Part shown: piece after piece, positions 25,040-34,386 of the stretch
Numbering within the stretch: position 1 is the first letter of the stretch
Layout: each line of letters begins with the position of its first letter
NCBI GenBank assembly: GCA_938075305.1
Contig: CALJGV010000011.1
Coordinates: 38,685 to 102,684 of the forward strand
Direction of reading: 5' to 3'
Origin: an uncultured bacterium
GTDB lineage: Bacteria > Planctomycetota > UBA1135 > GCA-002686595
Length of the DNA stretch: 64,000 bases
Translations under genes and position numbers: made by a program
The notes under the pieces: generated by a model
The model's input: only the letters and a program-made list of their open reading frames with translations
Told to the model about the DNA's origin: nothing
Database searches by the model: none

Positions 25040-26455
25040 ATGAGCATTCGACCGACACAAGGGCGCATCTTCGACCTCGTCCAGCGAGGCATCGAGCGCA
25101 ACACCTCTCGGCTGATCCGCGCCCAGGAGCAGGCCTCCAGCGGGCGCCGGATCGTCCGGGCCTCCGACGACCCTGTGGGGAGCTCGGTCTCCCTCTCCCT
25201 CCGGCGGCAGCGCGGGGCCATCGAGGCGTACTCGACCTCCACCGCGTCTGCGAAGCCGATCGTGGATCAGGCCTCCTCGAGGCTGCAGGACGGCGTCAAC
25301 CTCGTGGCCGACGTCCGTGCGCTGATGATCCAGGGCATGAACGGCGCCCTGAGCGCCCAGGACCGCGGCTCCGTAGCGACACAACTGGAGCTCCTTGAGG
25401 CGCAGCTCCTAGACATCGCGAACACCCGCAGCGGCGACCGCTTCCTGTTCAGCGGAACGGCGACGGAGGAGCGCCCCTTCGTGGAGGAGACGGTCGGAGG
25501 CGAGAGCCGGATCGTCTTCCGTGGGAACGACCAGCGTCAGCGGATCCAGACGGGTCGGGACGCGGAGGTCGCCATCAACGTCTCGGGTCAAGAGGTCTTC
25601 GGCAAGTACGCCTACACGGACACCCACTTCTCCTCGAACACCGGGATCAAGAGCGGGACGACCGCGGATTCTGGCTCGGGCTACTCCGAGCTCATCGTCC
25701 AGCAGAACGGCACCACCGGAGCCATGGGAGCTGGGATCACGCTGGTCGACGCCTCGGACACCCTGGTCGGGAGCCAGCCCCTCAACGTGGATGGGGGGGC
25801 GCGGACCGTTCAGCTCGGCACCGGTGGGGTCCTGGACATCCCGACGCCCGCGCCCTCGACCATGACCGTAAGCGACGAGAACGGCGCGACGGTCGAGCTC
25901 GACCTCAGCGGATGGGGGGGCGGCAACCTGAACACGACGCTCACCGGGGCCGCGTCGGTCTCCATCGACGGCGTGAACTTCACGCCGGTCAACCTCACGG
26001 AGACCGACCTCCTCCTGCGGAGCCAGAGCACCGGCGCGCGCATTCACGTGGACACCACGGGCCTCAACGTGGCGGGGAGTGACCTCGTCACCTTCACGGG
26101 GACGCCGAGCGTGTTCGACACGATCCGCGGCGTGGTGGCAGACCTCCGGATGCCCGAGGGGACGGACCGCCTGATGCTGTCGGAGCGTCTCCAGACCCGG
26201 CTCGGGGAGCTCGACCGCAGCGAGGGGGACATGATCACCTCGCTGGGCCGGCTCGGCACCGCCGCGCAGCAGATCGACATCGCGTCCACCCGCCTCGAGG
26301 ACCTGGACGTCTCCGTGAGAAGTCTCATCTCCGACGTGGAGGATGCGGACTTCGCCGAGGTGGCCCTCGACCTCCAGCGCTCGGAGCAGACGCTCCAGCT
26401 GGCCCAGGCCACCGGCTCCCGCCTGATGCAGCAGAGCCTGCTGCGCTTCCTCTGA
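25040..26455 (+). CDS. flgL: Flagellar hook-associated protein 3, FlgL
   Basis: Junction protein between FlgK and the filament, flagellin-like in its termini. It is 471 aa with ATG 25040 preceded by AGGAGAA. The N terminus has LIRAQEQASSGRRIVRASDD (about 28-47), and the C terminus ends ISDVEDADFAEVALDLQRS with a helix ending LMQQSLLRFL, as in flagellins and FlgL. The central domain (about 150-360) is beta-rich. It lies 13 bp after flgK. Confidence 0.93.
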   Translation: MSIRPTQGRIFDLVQRGIERNTSRLIRAQEQASSGRRIVRASDDPVGSSVSLSLRRQRGAIEAYSTSTASAKPIVDQASSRLQDGVNLVADVRALMIQGMNGALSAQDRGSVATQLELLEAQLLDIANTRSGDRFLFSGTATEERPFVEETVGGESRIVFRGNDQRQRIQTGRDAEVAINVSGQEVFGKYAYTDTHFSSNTGIKSGTTADSGSGYSELIVQQNGTTGAMGAGITLVDASDTLVGSQPLNVDGGARTVQLGTGGVLDIPTPAPSTMTVSDENGATVELDLSGWGGGNLNTTLTGAASVSIDGVNFTPVNLTETDLLLRSQSTGARIHVDTTGLNVAGSDLVTFTGTPSVFDTIRGVVADLRMPEGTDRLMLSERLQTRLGELDRSEGDMITSLGRLGTAAQQIDIASTRLEDLDVSVRSLISDVEDADFAEVALDLQRSEQTLQLAQATGSRLMQQSLLRFL

Positions 26456-26485
26456 TTCGTCTCAAAACCACTCAAGGAATATTCA

Positions 26486-26812
26486 ATGTCGATCGATCCC
26501 ACGATTCAGACGCGCGCTGACGCCTCCGTAGAGGGTTCAGCGCGACCTCAGCAAGACGACACCAAGGCCGGCGCGGCCTTCAGGGCCGTCCTCGAGCGAC
26601 TGGAAGAGAAGACGCGAGCCCTTGGGGAAGCCTCCGAGCGCCTCGACGATCCCAGCCGCCTCGGGGACGCGGTCCTGAGCGCGCGGGCCTCCGTGGAGGA
26701 AGCCGTGTCCCTTGGCACCGACCTGATCGAGGCCTACCGGGCGTCCACCCAGCGAAACGAACACCAGGCGCCGGACGCCGATACCGACCACTCACCCCGA
26801 GCGAACCAATGA
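26486..26812 (+). CDS. Small helical protein at the end of the flagellar operon
   Basis: A 108-aa protein with an AAGGAA Shine-Dalgarno in an AT-richer 30-bp spacer after flgL. The middle (about 27-90) is predicted helical and charged; the ends are disordered (Gln/Asp-rich N terminus, DADTDHSPRANQ C terminus). The stretch ARASVEEAVSLGTDLIEAYR loosely recalls the end of the rod adaptor FliE, but this is not enough to name it. The stop overlaps the acetyltransferase start by 4 bp. I do not recognise it further; its location suggests a flagellar role. Confidence 0.65.
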   Translation: MSIDPTIQTRADASVEGSARPQQDDTKAGAAFRAVLERLEEKTRALGEASERLDDPSRLGDAVLSARASVEEAVSLGTDLIEAYRASTQRNEHQAPDADTDHSPRANQ

Positions 26813-27885
26813 TGACCACACCCACGACCAGCGACCCCGAGGCCGCGCTCCGTTTGATGGAGGCCGTCCTCCGCGACGGGCGACCGATGGCGTCCGAATA
26901 CGCGCAGCTCTTCGGCCCGCGCGCCACAGGTCACATCGAGACCGTGGAGGAGCAGGGGGAGGTCATCTCGACCTGCGCCTGGCTCCGTCGCGACCTGGTG
27001 GTGAGCGGGCTCGAGCTCCCCGTCGCCTTCGTCGGGTCGGTGGCGACCCGCGCGGACCAGCGCGGCAAGGGCCACGGCACGGCGGTGGTGGAGCGGGCGA
27101 TCGCCCGCGCCGCTGAGGAGGGCGCGGCGATCGCGCTGCTCTGGGCCGATGAGTCGAACTGGTATCAGGGGCGTGGCTGGGTGCCGCTGGGCACCGAGAA
27201 CGTCTTCGTGATCAACGCGAACAACGCCTTCTTGCTGCCCGACGCCGACGGCGTCCGGCCCATGGAGCACCGCGACCTGGATGCCGTGCACCGGCTGTAC
27301 TGCACCCACGAGGCGCGGGTCGATCGCCGCGAGTGCGACACCGAGGCCATGCTGACCACGCCCGGGCTCCGCGCGCTGGTTCGCGAGGTCGAAGGAGAGG
27401 TCAGGGGCTACGCCTGCGTGGGCCGCGGCGAGGACCTCGCCCACTGCGTCCACGAGTGGGGTGGGACCCCGGAGGACGTGCTCCCCATCATCGCTGGCCA
27501 CTGGGCGGCCACGAGCGCGGAGACGGACCGCCTCTTCGTGATGGTCCCCGAGACCGAGGCGGACTTCACCGCCTACTTCACCTTCATCCGCTCGCTGGGG
27601 GCCAAGGGCATCCTTGCCATGGCCCGCATCGGTGACCTCGGCGCCGTGGCGCGGACCTTCGACCGGCTGACCCCCGAGGGCGTCACCGTCGAGGTGGTGG
27701 GGGACAGCTCGCTGGCTCTCTCCGGGCCGTCCGGTCGCATCCTGCTGGCCGACCACGAGATCCTCCTCGCCCTTTGCCCGCCCCGTGGGGACCGACGCGT
27801 CACCTCGGTCGTCGAGGCGGAGATCGGCGTGGAGCTGCCCATGCTCCCGATCGAGCCTTACGCCTGGGGCCTCGACTCCATCTGA
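26809..27885 (+). CDS. GNAT-family N-acetyltransferase
   Basis: A 358-aa protein with an N-terminal GNAT domain (about 1-150). The acetyl-CoA loop is RADQRGKGHG (81-90), preceded by the strand VAFVGSVAT. The remaining 200 residues look like a second, degenerate acetyltransferase-type half, as in Eis-like proteins. It starts ATGATG, overlapping the small gene before it by 4 bp, so it is probably the last gene of the flgF operon. The acceptor is unknown; modification of flagellar protein or glycan is possible but not shown. A perfect 16-bp hairpin follows. Confidence 0.8.
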   Translation: MMTTPTTSDPEAALRLMEAVLRDGRPMASEYAQLFGPRATGHIETVEEQGEVISTCAWLRRDLVVSGLELPVAFVGSVATRADQRGKGHGTAVVERAIARAAEEGAAIALLWADESNWYQGRGWVPLGTENVFVINANNAFLLPDADGVRPMEHRDLDAVHRLYCTHEARVDRRECDTEAMLTTPGLRALVREVEGEVRGYACVGRGEDLAHCVHEWGGTPEDVLPIIAGHWAATSAETDRLFVMVPETEADFTAYFTFIRSLGAKGILAMARIGDLGAVARTFDRLTPEGVTVEVVGDSSLALSGPSGRILLADHEILLALCPPRGDRRVTSVVEAEIGVELPMLPIEPYAWGLDSI

Positions 27886-27902
27886 GCGTCCCGAGACGCC
27901 GC

Positions 27903-27949
27903 GCGCCCCGCCGCGCCGTGACCCCACCGGGTCCGGCGCGGCGGGGCGC
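27903..27949. terminator. Bidirectional hairpin between convergent genes
   Basis: A perfect 16-bp GC-rich stem (27903-27918 with 27934-27949) encloses a 15-nt loop, in the 76-bp gap between the end of the flagellar block and the end of the minus-strand M14 gene. No T tract is visible. It probably ends transcription from both sides. Confidence 0.65.
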
Positions 27950-27961
27950 CTTCGTGGAGGG

Positions 27962-28729
27962 TCATCGAACGCGGGGCCGGGGCTCGTCGAGTGGCCCCTC
28001 CTCGATGAGCGCCCGGAGGGCGCGGAGGAGAGGGGGGCCGGTCTCGCCGGGAGGGGCGCCGCGGCGGAACTCCACCGTGAGGATCGGGCGTCCGCGGTCG
28101 AGGCCCATCCATGAACCGAGGGAGCCGGGGGTGGCGTATCCCATCGAGGGCTTCACGAACCACGGGTAGCCGGCGGTCTCGGTGAAGCGCCACGCGTGGC
28201 CCTCGGCGGGCCCGTCGAAGTTCACGAAGGGGCCTCGGGCGGTGGAGTGCAGCACGACCACGAGCTCGGGATCGAATCGCACGAGGTCGCGGTAGACGTG
28301 GGCGACGCCGGGCTCGCTCAGGGGGCGCGGGCCGCGGGAGAAGTCAGGGGCGAAGTTGGTGGCCGGCCAGTTCCTGTTGGGGTCGACGCCGGTGACGGTG
28401 CCCCGGCGAGCGCGCGCCGACCCGTCGGGGTTGACGTCCTCGTACAGCGTGATGGTCGCGGGCAGCTCGTCGAGGGTGGCGATCAGCTCGGGGACGTGGC
28501 GCAGCCCCTCCTGCTCGGTCCCGTGGATCCCCGCGATGACCGCCACCCTGGGTCCACCGGCGCCGAGCTCCATCGCGCGCAGCGGGCGTCCCTCGCGGCT
28601 CACGCCGAGCAGCCGCCACGCGGGGCCCGGGTCGGGCGAGAGGCTCGCGCGCGAGGTCGGCGCAGTCAGGGCGCAGCTCGGCGCGGCGAGCAAGGTCAGG
28701 CCGAGGAGCGCCCGCGTGAGCGGCGCCAT
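27962..28729 (-). CDS. M14-family zinc peptidase/amidase lipoprotein, MpaA-like
   Basis: A 255-aa exported protein. Signal peptide with lipobox (LAAPSC, Cys19). The zinc site is HGTE in GIHGTEQEG, followed by NPDG and DPNRNWP, the order of M14 enzymes such as the murein-peptide amidase MpaA. The third zinc ligand would be in VVVLHSTARGP and the catalytic Glu in LTVEF. Hydrolysis of peptidoglycan peptides or an acyl amino acid is a reasonable inference; the exact substrate is unknown. The start ATG 28729 overlaps the gmhA stop (ATGA), so the two are translationally coupled. Confidence 0.8.
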   Translation of the reverse strand: MAPLTRALLGLTLLAAPSCALTAPTSRASLSPDPGPAWRLLGVSREGRPLRAMELGAGGPRVAVIAGIHGTEQEGLRHVPELIATLDELPATITLYEDVNPDGSARARRGTVTGVDPNRNWPATNFAPDFSRGPRPLSEPGVAHVYRDLVRFDPELVVVLHSTARGPFVNFDGPAEGHAWRFTETAGYPWFVKPSMGYATPGSLGSWMGLDRGRPILTVEFRRGAPPGETGPPLLRALRALIEEGPLDEPRPRVR

Positions 28730-29328
28730 CACTCGTAGTTGGACGGAAACATGGCCCGCTCGACCGTCTCGATCGCGATGTGGAGGATCTTGATGTGGAC
28801 CTCCTGGATGCGGTCCGAGGTCTCCGCGTGCGGGACCACGATCGCGAGGTCGGCGAGGTCTCGCATGCTGCCGCCGTCCTTGCCGAGGATGGCGACGGAC
28901 TGGATCCCCATGCGTCGCGCTTCCTCGAGGGCCCGCACCGTGTTGGGGGAGTTGCCGCTGGTGGACAGGCAGACCAGGAGGTCGCCGGCCCGCCCGTGGG
29001 CCTGCAGCGACCGCGCGAAGACCTCGTCGTAGCCGAAGTCGTTGGCGATGCAGGTGAGCTGGCTCGGGTCGGAGAACGCGAGGGCCGGGAGCGCGCTGCG
29101 GTCGCCCTGGAAGCGACCGGTCCACTCCTCGGCGAAGTGCATCGCGTCGCACATGGACCCGCCGTTGCCGCAGGACAGGAGGCGCCCTCCGCCCGCCAGG
29201 GTGGCCTGGCACAGGGCCGCGAACGCCCCGACCGCCTCGATCAGGCTCGGGTCGGCGAGGAAGGCGTCGAGGGTGGCCCTTGCCTCCTCGAAGGAGGCCC
29301 GGACGGCGTCATCGCGGGAGGACGTCAT
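28729..29328 (-). CDS. gmhA: Sedoheptulose-7-phosphate isomerase GmhA
   Basis: Converts sedoheptulose 7-phosphate to D-glycero-D-manno-heptose 7-phosphate, the first step in heptose synthesis for the LPS core or glycoproteins. It is 199 aa, the normal length. The SIS domain has SCGNGGSMCDAMHFAEE (about 52-68), with the sugar-phosphate loop, and LSTSGNSPNTVRALE (about 120-134). It points to a heptose-containing outer-membrane glycan. The partner kinase/phosphatase/epimerase genes are not in the window. Confidence 0.94.
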   Translation of the reverse strand: MTSSRDDAVRASFEEARATLDAFLADPSLIEAVGAFAALCQATLAGGGRLLSCGNGGSMCDAMHFAEEWTGRFQGDRSALPALAFSDPSQLTCIANDFGYDEVFARSLQAHGRAGDLLVCLSTSGNSPNTVRALEEARRMGIQSVAILGKDGGSMRDLADLAIVVPHAETSDRIQEVHIKILHIAIETVERAMFPSNYE

Positions 29329-29376
29329 GCTCGAATCCTACCCTGCTGAGGTGGGATCTCCTCGTCTCGGTCCGGC

Positions 29377-30678
29377 TCACGCGATCGCAGCGAAGCTGGC
29401 CTCTGCGGCCTCGAGCACGCGCCCCAGGACCCCGCTGTCGTGCTCGACGGAGAGGAAGAACGCCTCGTATGGGGACGGGGGCATCAGGACCCCGCGGGAG
29501 AGCATCTCGTTGAAGAAGCGGACCCAGCCCTCCCGATCTGTGGCCGTGACCTCGCTGAGGTTGCGGGGCATGACCGGCGAGAAGTAGGGGCACATCATGG
29601 AGCCGATGCGGCCCACGGAGAGGATCCGTCCGTGGCGAGCGGCGATCTCCATCAGCCCCCGGGAGAGCTCCGAGCCCGCCGCCTCGAGCGCCTCGTAGAT
29701 GCCGTCGCGGCCGAGGATCTCCAGGGTCTTGCGGCCGGCGGCGACCGCGAGCGGATTCCCGCTCAGGGTGCCGGCCTGGTACATGGGGCCCGCGGGGGCG
29801 ACCTGCTCCATGAGGTCCCGGCGCCCTCCGTAGGCCCCCACGGGGAGCCCGCCGCCGATGATCTTGCCCAGGGTGATCAGGTCGCAGCGCACCTCGGTGA
29901 AGTCCTGGAAGCCTCCCCGGGCGACCCGGAAGCCCGTCATGACCTCGTCGAAGACCAGCAGCGCACCGGACACGTCGCAGTGGGCGCGCAGCCCCTCGAG
30001 GAAGCCGGCGTCCGGGGGGATGGTCCCCATGTTGCCGGCCACCGGCTCCACGAACACGGCGGCGATCTGGGGTCCGTGCTGGTCGAAGACGGCCTTGACC
30101 GAGTCGAGGTCGTTGTAGACGGCGACCAGGCTGTTCGACGCGGTCGCCCGGGTGACGCCGGGGGAGTCCGGGGCCCCGAGGGTCAGCGCGCCGCTGCCTG
30201 CGGCGACCAGGAACGAGTCCCCGTGCCCGTGGTAGCAGCCCTCGAACTTCAGGATCTTCTCGCGGCCCGTCGCCGCCCGGGCGAGGCGCGCGGCGGACAT
30301 GGTCGCCTCCGTCCCCGAGTTCACGAGCCGGACCATCTCCACCGAGTGGACGCGCTCACAGATGTCGCGGGCCATCTCCAGCTCTCCCCGAGTGGGAGCG
30401 CCGAAGGTCGTGCCGCCGTCCACCGCCTCGTGGAGCGCGGCGCGCACCTCGGCGTTGCCGTGCCCGAGGATCAGGGGGCCGTAGGAGCCCACGAGGTCCA
30501 CGTACTCGTTGCCGTCCTCGTCCCAGACGAGCGCACCCTGCCCGCGGACCAGGTGCGGGGGCACGCCGCCCACGCTCCCGTAGGCACGGACCGGGCTGTT
30601 CACGCCGCCGGGGATAATTTCCTTTGCGGCGGCGAAGATCTCCTCGCTGCGAGTTCTGACGAAGGGCTGTTGGTTCAC
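29377..30678 (-). CDS. hemL: Glutamate-1-semialdehyde 2,1-aminomutase
   Basis: PLP enzyme making 5-aminolevulinate from glutamate-1-semialdehyde, the second step of the C5 haem pathway. It is 433 aa. The PLP Lys is Lys272 in LGKIIGGGLPVGAYGG, and the cofactor Asp is in FDEVMTGFRV. The N-terminal IPGGVNSPVRAYGSVGG is diagnostic for HemL over other class III aminotransferases. The start overlaps the hemD stop by 4 bp. It is the last gene of hemC-hemD-hemL on the minus strand. Confidence 0.96.
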   Translation of the reverse strand: MNQQPFVRTRSEEIFAAAKEIIPGGVNSPVRAYGSVGGVPPHLVRGQGALVWDEDGNEYVDLVGSYGPLILGHGNAEVRAALHEAVDGGTTFGAPTRGELEMARDICERVHSVEMVRLVNSGTEATMSAARLARAATGREKILKFEGCYHGHGDSFLVAAGSGALTLGAPDSPGVTRATASNSLVAVYNDLDSVKAVFDQHGPQIAAVFVEPVAGNMGTIPPDAGFLEGLRAHCDVSGALLVFDEVMTGFRVARGGFQDFTEVRCDLITLGKIIGGGLPVGAYGGRRDLMEQVAPAGPMYQAGTLSGNPLAVAAGRKTLEILGRDGIYEALEAAGSELSRGLMEIAARHGRILSVGRIGSMMCPYFSPVMPRNLSEVTATDREGWVRFFNEMLSRGVLMPPSPYEAFFLSVEHDSGVLGRVLEAAEASFAAIA

Positions 30679-31397
30679 CCGCGAAGTGTAGCGAGCGTGC
30701 TGGCGAGCGCTTCTGGTGTGGGGCGGGGGAGCCGCAGTAGCCGCTGAAATCTCGAGTACGAGACGGCGAGCTCGGACTGGGTGGTCGCGCCGATGGCGAT
30801 GGCGGTGACGCGCGGTGCGTCACTCCTCCGCAGCCAGGCCTTCACGGCGGAAGGGCTGGCGAAGAAGACCGCGTCGATGGGGTCAGGGAGGTCGGCCTCG
30901 GCCACCTCCTCGGAGCGATAGGCCACCGGATCCTCCACGATGCGGCCGGCGAGGACGAGGTGCTCCCGGAGGTCAGAGGCCAGGTCGCCGCGCGGCCAGA
31001 GGATCCGGTCTCCGGGCTGGGTCGCCCGGGCGATGGCGTCGGCCAGCGGGGCAGCCCCGCTCTCCTCGGCGCGGCCCACCAGCACCGGGTCCACGCCGGC
31101 CTGGCGGAGCGATCGCGCTGTCGCGAGTCCCACGGCGGCGTGGGGGGCCTCGCGCACGTCGACGCGCTCCTGCCAGAGCCGCTTGAGCGCGGGGATCGTG
31201 TTCTGGCTCGTGACCGCGACCATGGCGGGGAGCATGGTCACGCCTGCGGGCTCGATGGGCCTGCCCACCACACGGACCAGGGGGCAATGGACCGCCTCCC
31301 AGGACCCGGTCGCCGCCACCGCGTCGACCCAGCGCGCCGCGGCCCGCCGCGTGGACGGTCCGGTGAGGCAGAGCCTCGACAGTCCGCGGCGGCTCAT
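30675..31397 (-). CDS. hemD: Uroporphyrinogen-III synthase
   Basis: Cyclises hydroxymethylbilane to uroporphyrinogen III. It is 240 aa and low in conservation, as expected of HemD. Supportive features are VAVTSQNTIPALKRLW in the first half, DRILWPRGDLASDLREHL in the second and FFASPSAVKAWL near the end. The call depends heavily on position: it overlaps hemC by 4 bp upstream and hemL by 4 bp downstream. Confidence 0.88.
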   Translation of the reverse strand: MSRRGLSRLCLTGPSTRRAAARWVDAVAATGSWEAVHCPLVRVVGRPIEPAGVTMLPAMVAVTSQNTIPALKRLWQERVDVREAPHAAVGLATARSLRQAGVDPVLVGRAEESGAAPLADAIARATQPGDRILWPRGDLASDLREHLVLAGRIVEDPVAYRSEEVAEADLPDPIDAVFFASPSAVKAWLRRSDAPRVTAIAIGATTQSELAVSYSRFQRLLRLPRPTPEALASTLATLRG

Positions 31398-32302
31398 GAG
31401 GTCAGCCGGCGGGCCTCGTCAACCAGCGCCGCGGCTCCCTTGGAGAGCAGGTCTTCCGCCAGCGCCGAGCCGAGGTCTTCGGCGTCGGCGATAGGCCCGC
31501 GGATCTCCCCCTCCAGACGCCGCGTGCCGTCCACCGCGAGGACCCGTCCGCGGAGGTGGACCTCGCCACCTTCCACGGTCGCGTGCCCCGCGATCGGCGC
31601 GTTGCAGCCCCCGTTGGTCCCCCGGAGGAAGGCGCGCTCCGCGAGGGCCGCGGCCCAGGCGTCGGGGTTGCGCAGCTTGCCCTCCACGAGTGCGCGGGTC
31701 TCGCTGTCGTCCTCACGGCAGGTGATCCCCACGATCCCCTGACCCACCGCAGGGAGGAAGCGGTCGATGCCGAGCACCTCACTGATGTGATCGGCGAGGC
31801 CGAGGCGCTCGAGCCCCGCCCGGGCGAGCAGGCAGGCGTCGAGCTCGCCATCGAGGACCTGGGTCAGCCGGGTGTTCACGTTGCCCCGCTGGGGCACGAC
31901 CTCGATGTCGCCGCGCGCGGCGCGCAGCATGGAGCCGCGGCGCAGGGAGCCCGTACCCACGCGGCTGCCCGCGGCGAGCTCGTCGAGGCTGGCGCCGTCC
32001 CTCGAGATCAGCGCGTCCTCCACGAGCCCCCTGGCGAGGCACCCGGCCAGGACGATCCCTTCCTGCAGCGTCGTGGTCATGTCCTTCATGCTGTGGACAC
32101 CGACGGATGCGCGGCCGTCGAGCACGGCTCGGTCCACCTCCACCGTGAAGATGCCAATGCTGCCGAAGCGCGCGAGCTCCGTCGTGCGGTCGAGGTCGCC
32201 GGACGACTTGACGACCAGGAGCTCGTGCTCCTCGCCGAGGATCGCCTGGGTGGTGCGGGCCTGCCAGAGGGCGAGCTGGCTGCCTCGGGTCGCGAGGTGC
32301 AT
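31394..32302 (-). CDS. hemC: Hydroxymethylbilane synthase
   Basis: Polymerises four porphobilinogens into hydroxymethylbilane. It is 302 aa. The N terminus ATRGSQLALWQA and the SVGVHSMKDM segment (about 71-80) are canonical. The dipyrromethane cofactor Cys is Cys233 in GGCNAPIAGHA. It is the first gene of the hemC-hemD-hemL unit. The porphobilinogen synthase gene hemB is not in the window. Confidence 0.96.
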   Translation of the reverse strand: MHLATRGSQLALWQARTTQAILGEEHELLVVKSSGDLDRTTELARFGSIGIFTVEVDRAVLDGRASVGVHSMKDMTTTLQEGIVLAGCLARGLVEDALISRDGASLDELAAGSRVGTGSLRRGSMLRAARGDIEVVPQRGNVNTRLTQVLDGELDACLLARAGLERLGLADHISEVLGIDRFLPAVGQGIVGITCREDDSETRALVEGKLRNPDAWAAALAERAFLRGTNGGCNAPIAGHATVEGGEVHLRGRVLAVDGTRRLEGEIRGPIADAEDLGSALAEDLLSKGAAALVDEARRLTS

Positions 32303-32333
32303 TGGGAAGCGCAGGGGGTGGTGCGAGGGGCGG

Positions 32334-33353
32334 CTACTTGCCGCCGAAGTCGCGGTCGATGTCGCGGAGCACCGTGTGGAGGTGGTCCGGGCCGTCCGTC
32401 GTGAAGAGCTCGAGCGCGAAGCGCGGCGTGAGGATGGTCCAGGCCCTGGCGCCGTCGAGGTCGCCGCCGCCCCAGCGCATGAAGCGCACGGCCTTCGCTC
32501 GCTGGGGGTCGAAGAGGTACGGGGTGCGCAGCGGCTCTTCGAGGAGGTCGAGGTAGGTGGTCAGCAGACCTGCGATGGCGCCGCGGACCTCGGGCTCGAG
32601 GCCGGAGAACGGCGCGCCGTCCTCCGCCGGGAGCTCGTTCGACCCCGGGCCCATCCGGATGTCCCTGGGGCGCGGCTGCTCGGACTCGGGGAGGCTCTCG
32701 CCCCCCGCTGCGATCGCGGCGCGGTAGGCCTCGTTCAGCGCCCCGATCACGTCGACCGTGGCGCCCTGAGTGCCGTCGTCGCGGTCCCCGAGCACGGGGC
32801 GGGCGCCCACGAAGAAGGGCGTGACGCTAGGCGTGCGGCCCGGCCTGCAGTCGACGTGCAAGGCGATGTGGTGCCCCTCGAACCGCCAGGACCAGCGCTG
32901 GTCGGCGTCGGGAGATCCGTAGATCCGGAGCCAGTACAGGTCGGGGTCACGGTGGGTCGCGACCTTCTCCGGAGTGGACTCGAGCCGTCGGAGTTCGCTC
33001 TCCAGCTGCCGGACCTGGCGCCACATGGTCATGCCCTTGCTGGAGAGCGCGGTGTCCAGTAGCGCCTCGAGGGCCTTGACCTGACCCTCGTCCATGGCGC
33101 CGATGGCGAGGCCCGCACGCTGCACCGGGCCGAAGGCCCACTGCGTTCGTTCCTCGTCTGTGTGGGCAGCCGTCGCCTTGCGGTCGAGCTCGTCGGGGAG
33201 GGCGGCGAGCATGGCCCTCGCGGACGATGCCATCTGCTCGGCGACGCCCTTCGGTGCGGCCGGCTCCACGCGGGCGACGGCCATGGAGGTGAGGGCGACG
33301 GCCAGGCAGCCCGCCAGGGGCGCGACTCGCTGGATCCTGTGGCTGCTGCTCAT
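32334..33353 (-). CDS. Exported DUF3500-like protein
   Basis: A 339-aa protein with start ATG 33353, directly before a signal peptide (hydrophobic about 10-27). It has an SSKGMTMWRQVRQLE region, DPDLYWLRIYGSPD and RWSWRFEGHHIALHVD, an order I recognise from DUF3500 proteins. Family function is unknown to me. It lies on the haem-gene strand, 31 bp upstream of hemC, and could share its transcript. It diverges from the DPFGG protein. Confidence 0.75.
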   Translation of the reverse strand: MSSSHRIQRVAPLAGCLAVALTSMAVARVEPAAPKGVAEQMASSARAMLAALPDELDRKATAAHTDEERTQWAFGPVQRAGLAIGAMDEGQVKALEALLDTALSSKGMTMWRQVRQLESELRRLESTPEKVATHRDPDLYWLRIYGSPDADQRWSWRFEGHHIALHVDCRPGRTPSVTPFFVGARPVLGDRDDGTQGATVDVIGALNEAYRAAIAAGGESLPESEQPRPRDIRMGPGSNELPAEDGAPFSGLEPEVRGAIAGLLTTYLDLLEEPLRTPYLFDPQRAKAVRFMRWGGGDLDGARAWTILTPRFALELFTTDGPDHLHTVLRDIDRDFGGK

Positions 33354-33527
33354 ACCTGGAAGATACGCGCATCGCGGCAACCCTGCCGCGGAGAAGCGGA
33401 GGGCGGCGGGCGCGCCTTGACCAAGATCTGGCGGCCTTCTGCCCAACGCGCCAGGCATGGCCTCGTACCCCCCTCCAAGGGCCGCCGCCGTGCGGGCGCG
33501 GTCCATCCAATCAGCGGAGGAAGGAAG

Positions 33528-34376
33528 ATGAACAGCCCGAAAGGAACCCTCACCATCAGCGCGGTCGGCGCCCTCGCCGCGCTCCTCGCAACGTCCACCG
33601 GCGCCCTGGGCCAGGAGGGCGCCGTGCCAGGGGAGGCCCCGTCGAAGAGTCCGGTGGAGGGCGTGCCCCTGCGGCCCTTCGCGGTGGTGCCGCCGCTGGG
33701 CGGAGCGCCGGCTCCCGGAGCGGTTGACCCTACACCGCCGGCCGGGGGAGTCGATCAGGGAGCGGAGGAGCTGAGGCTCCTCCTCTCGGACGCAGACCTG
33801 GACCGGCGTATGGACGCCTTCGATCGGAGCTCGCGGGAGGCCGCAGTCAACCGCGCCACCCGGGCCGCGCTGGAGTTCCTCGCGGCGGACCTCGCGGACC
33901 CCGAGGTGGCGTTCTTGGCTCGGCTGGCCCTCCGGGGGGCGCCGCCCTCCCCGGGCGGAGGCCGCGTGACGCCCTTGCCCCTGTCCCTGGAGGGCCTGAT
34001 GGGAGCGGACCTGTTCCCCGTGGACCCCTTCGGCGGGAGCTTCTCGGGCCTCGACCCCTTCGGCGGCGACCCCTTCCGTGACCTTGAGCAGCGGGTGAAG
34101 GACCTGCACCAGCGGATGCTCTCCCGCCCGCAGCCCGGCCTTCGCCAGGCTCCGGGGTGGCCCTCACCGGCGCCGCCCGGAAGCGGGGCTGCGCCGGCGC
34201 CGTCGCGTGGGTCCTTCTCGAGTTCCAGCGTCTCGATCTCCCAGGGACCCGGCGGTGTGCGGGTCGAGGTGACCGAGGACCAGGGCGAGGGCCGCGAGGT
34301 CTTCACCTACGAGGCCGAGTCCATGGACGCGCTCCTCAAGGCGCACCCCGAGCTCCGCGCCAAGCTCGGCCGCTGA
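33528..34376 (+). CDS. Secreted hypothetical protein with Pro/Gly-rich DPFGG segment
   Basis: A 282-aa protein with start ATG 33528, preceded by a strong GGAGGAAGG Shine-Dalgarno. A signal peptide (about 1-27, ending ALGQ) leads to a Pro/Ala-rich linker, a helical segment (about 83-130) and a Phe/Gly-rich stretch with VDPFGG and LDPFGG (about 168-188), followed by a predicted coiled coil. The C terminus contains VRVEVTEDQGEGREVFTYEA, like a small beta module, ending in KAHPELRAKLGR. No known enzyme motif is visible. It is the only plus-strand gene inside the haem region and separates the two haem blocks. Confidence 0.75.
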   Translation: MNSPKGTLTISAVGALAALLATSTGALGQEGAVPGEAPSKSPVEGVPLRPFAVVPPLGGAPAPGAVDPTPPAGGVDQGAEELRLLLSDADLDRRMDAFDRSSREAAVNRATRAALEFLAADLADPEVAFLARLALRGAPPSPGGGRVTPLPLSLEGLMGADLFPVDPFGGSFSGLDPFGGDPFRDLEQRVKDLHQRMLSRPQPGLRQAPGWPSPAPPGSGAAPAPSRGSFSSSSVSISQGPGGVRVEVTEDQGEGREVFTYEAESMDALLKAHPELRAKLGR

Positions 34377-34386
34377 GCCGCGCGGC

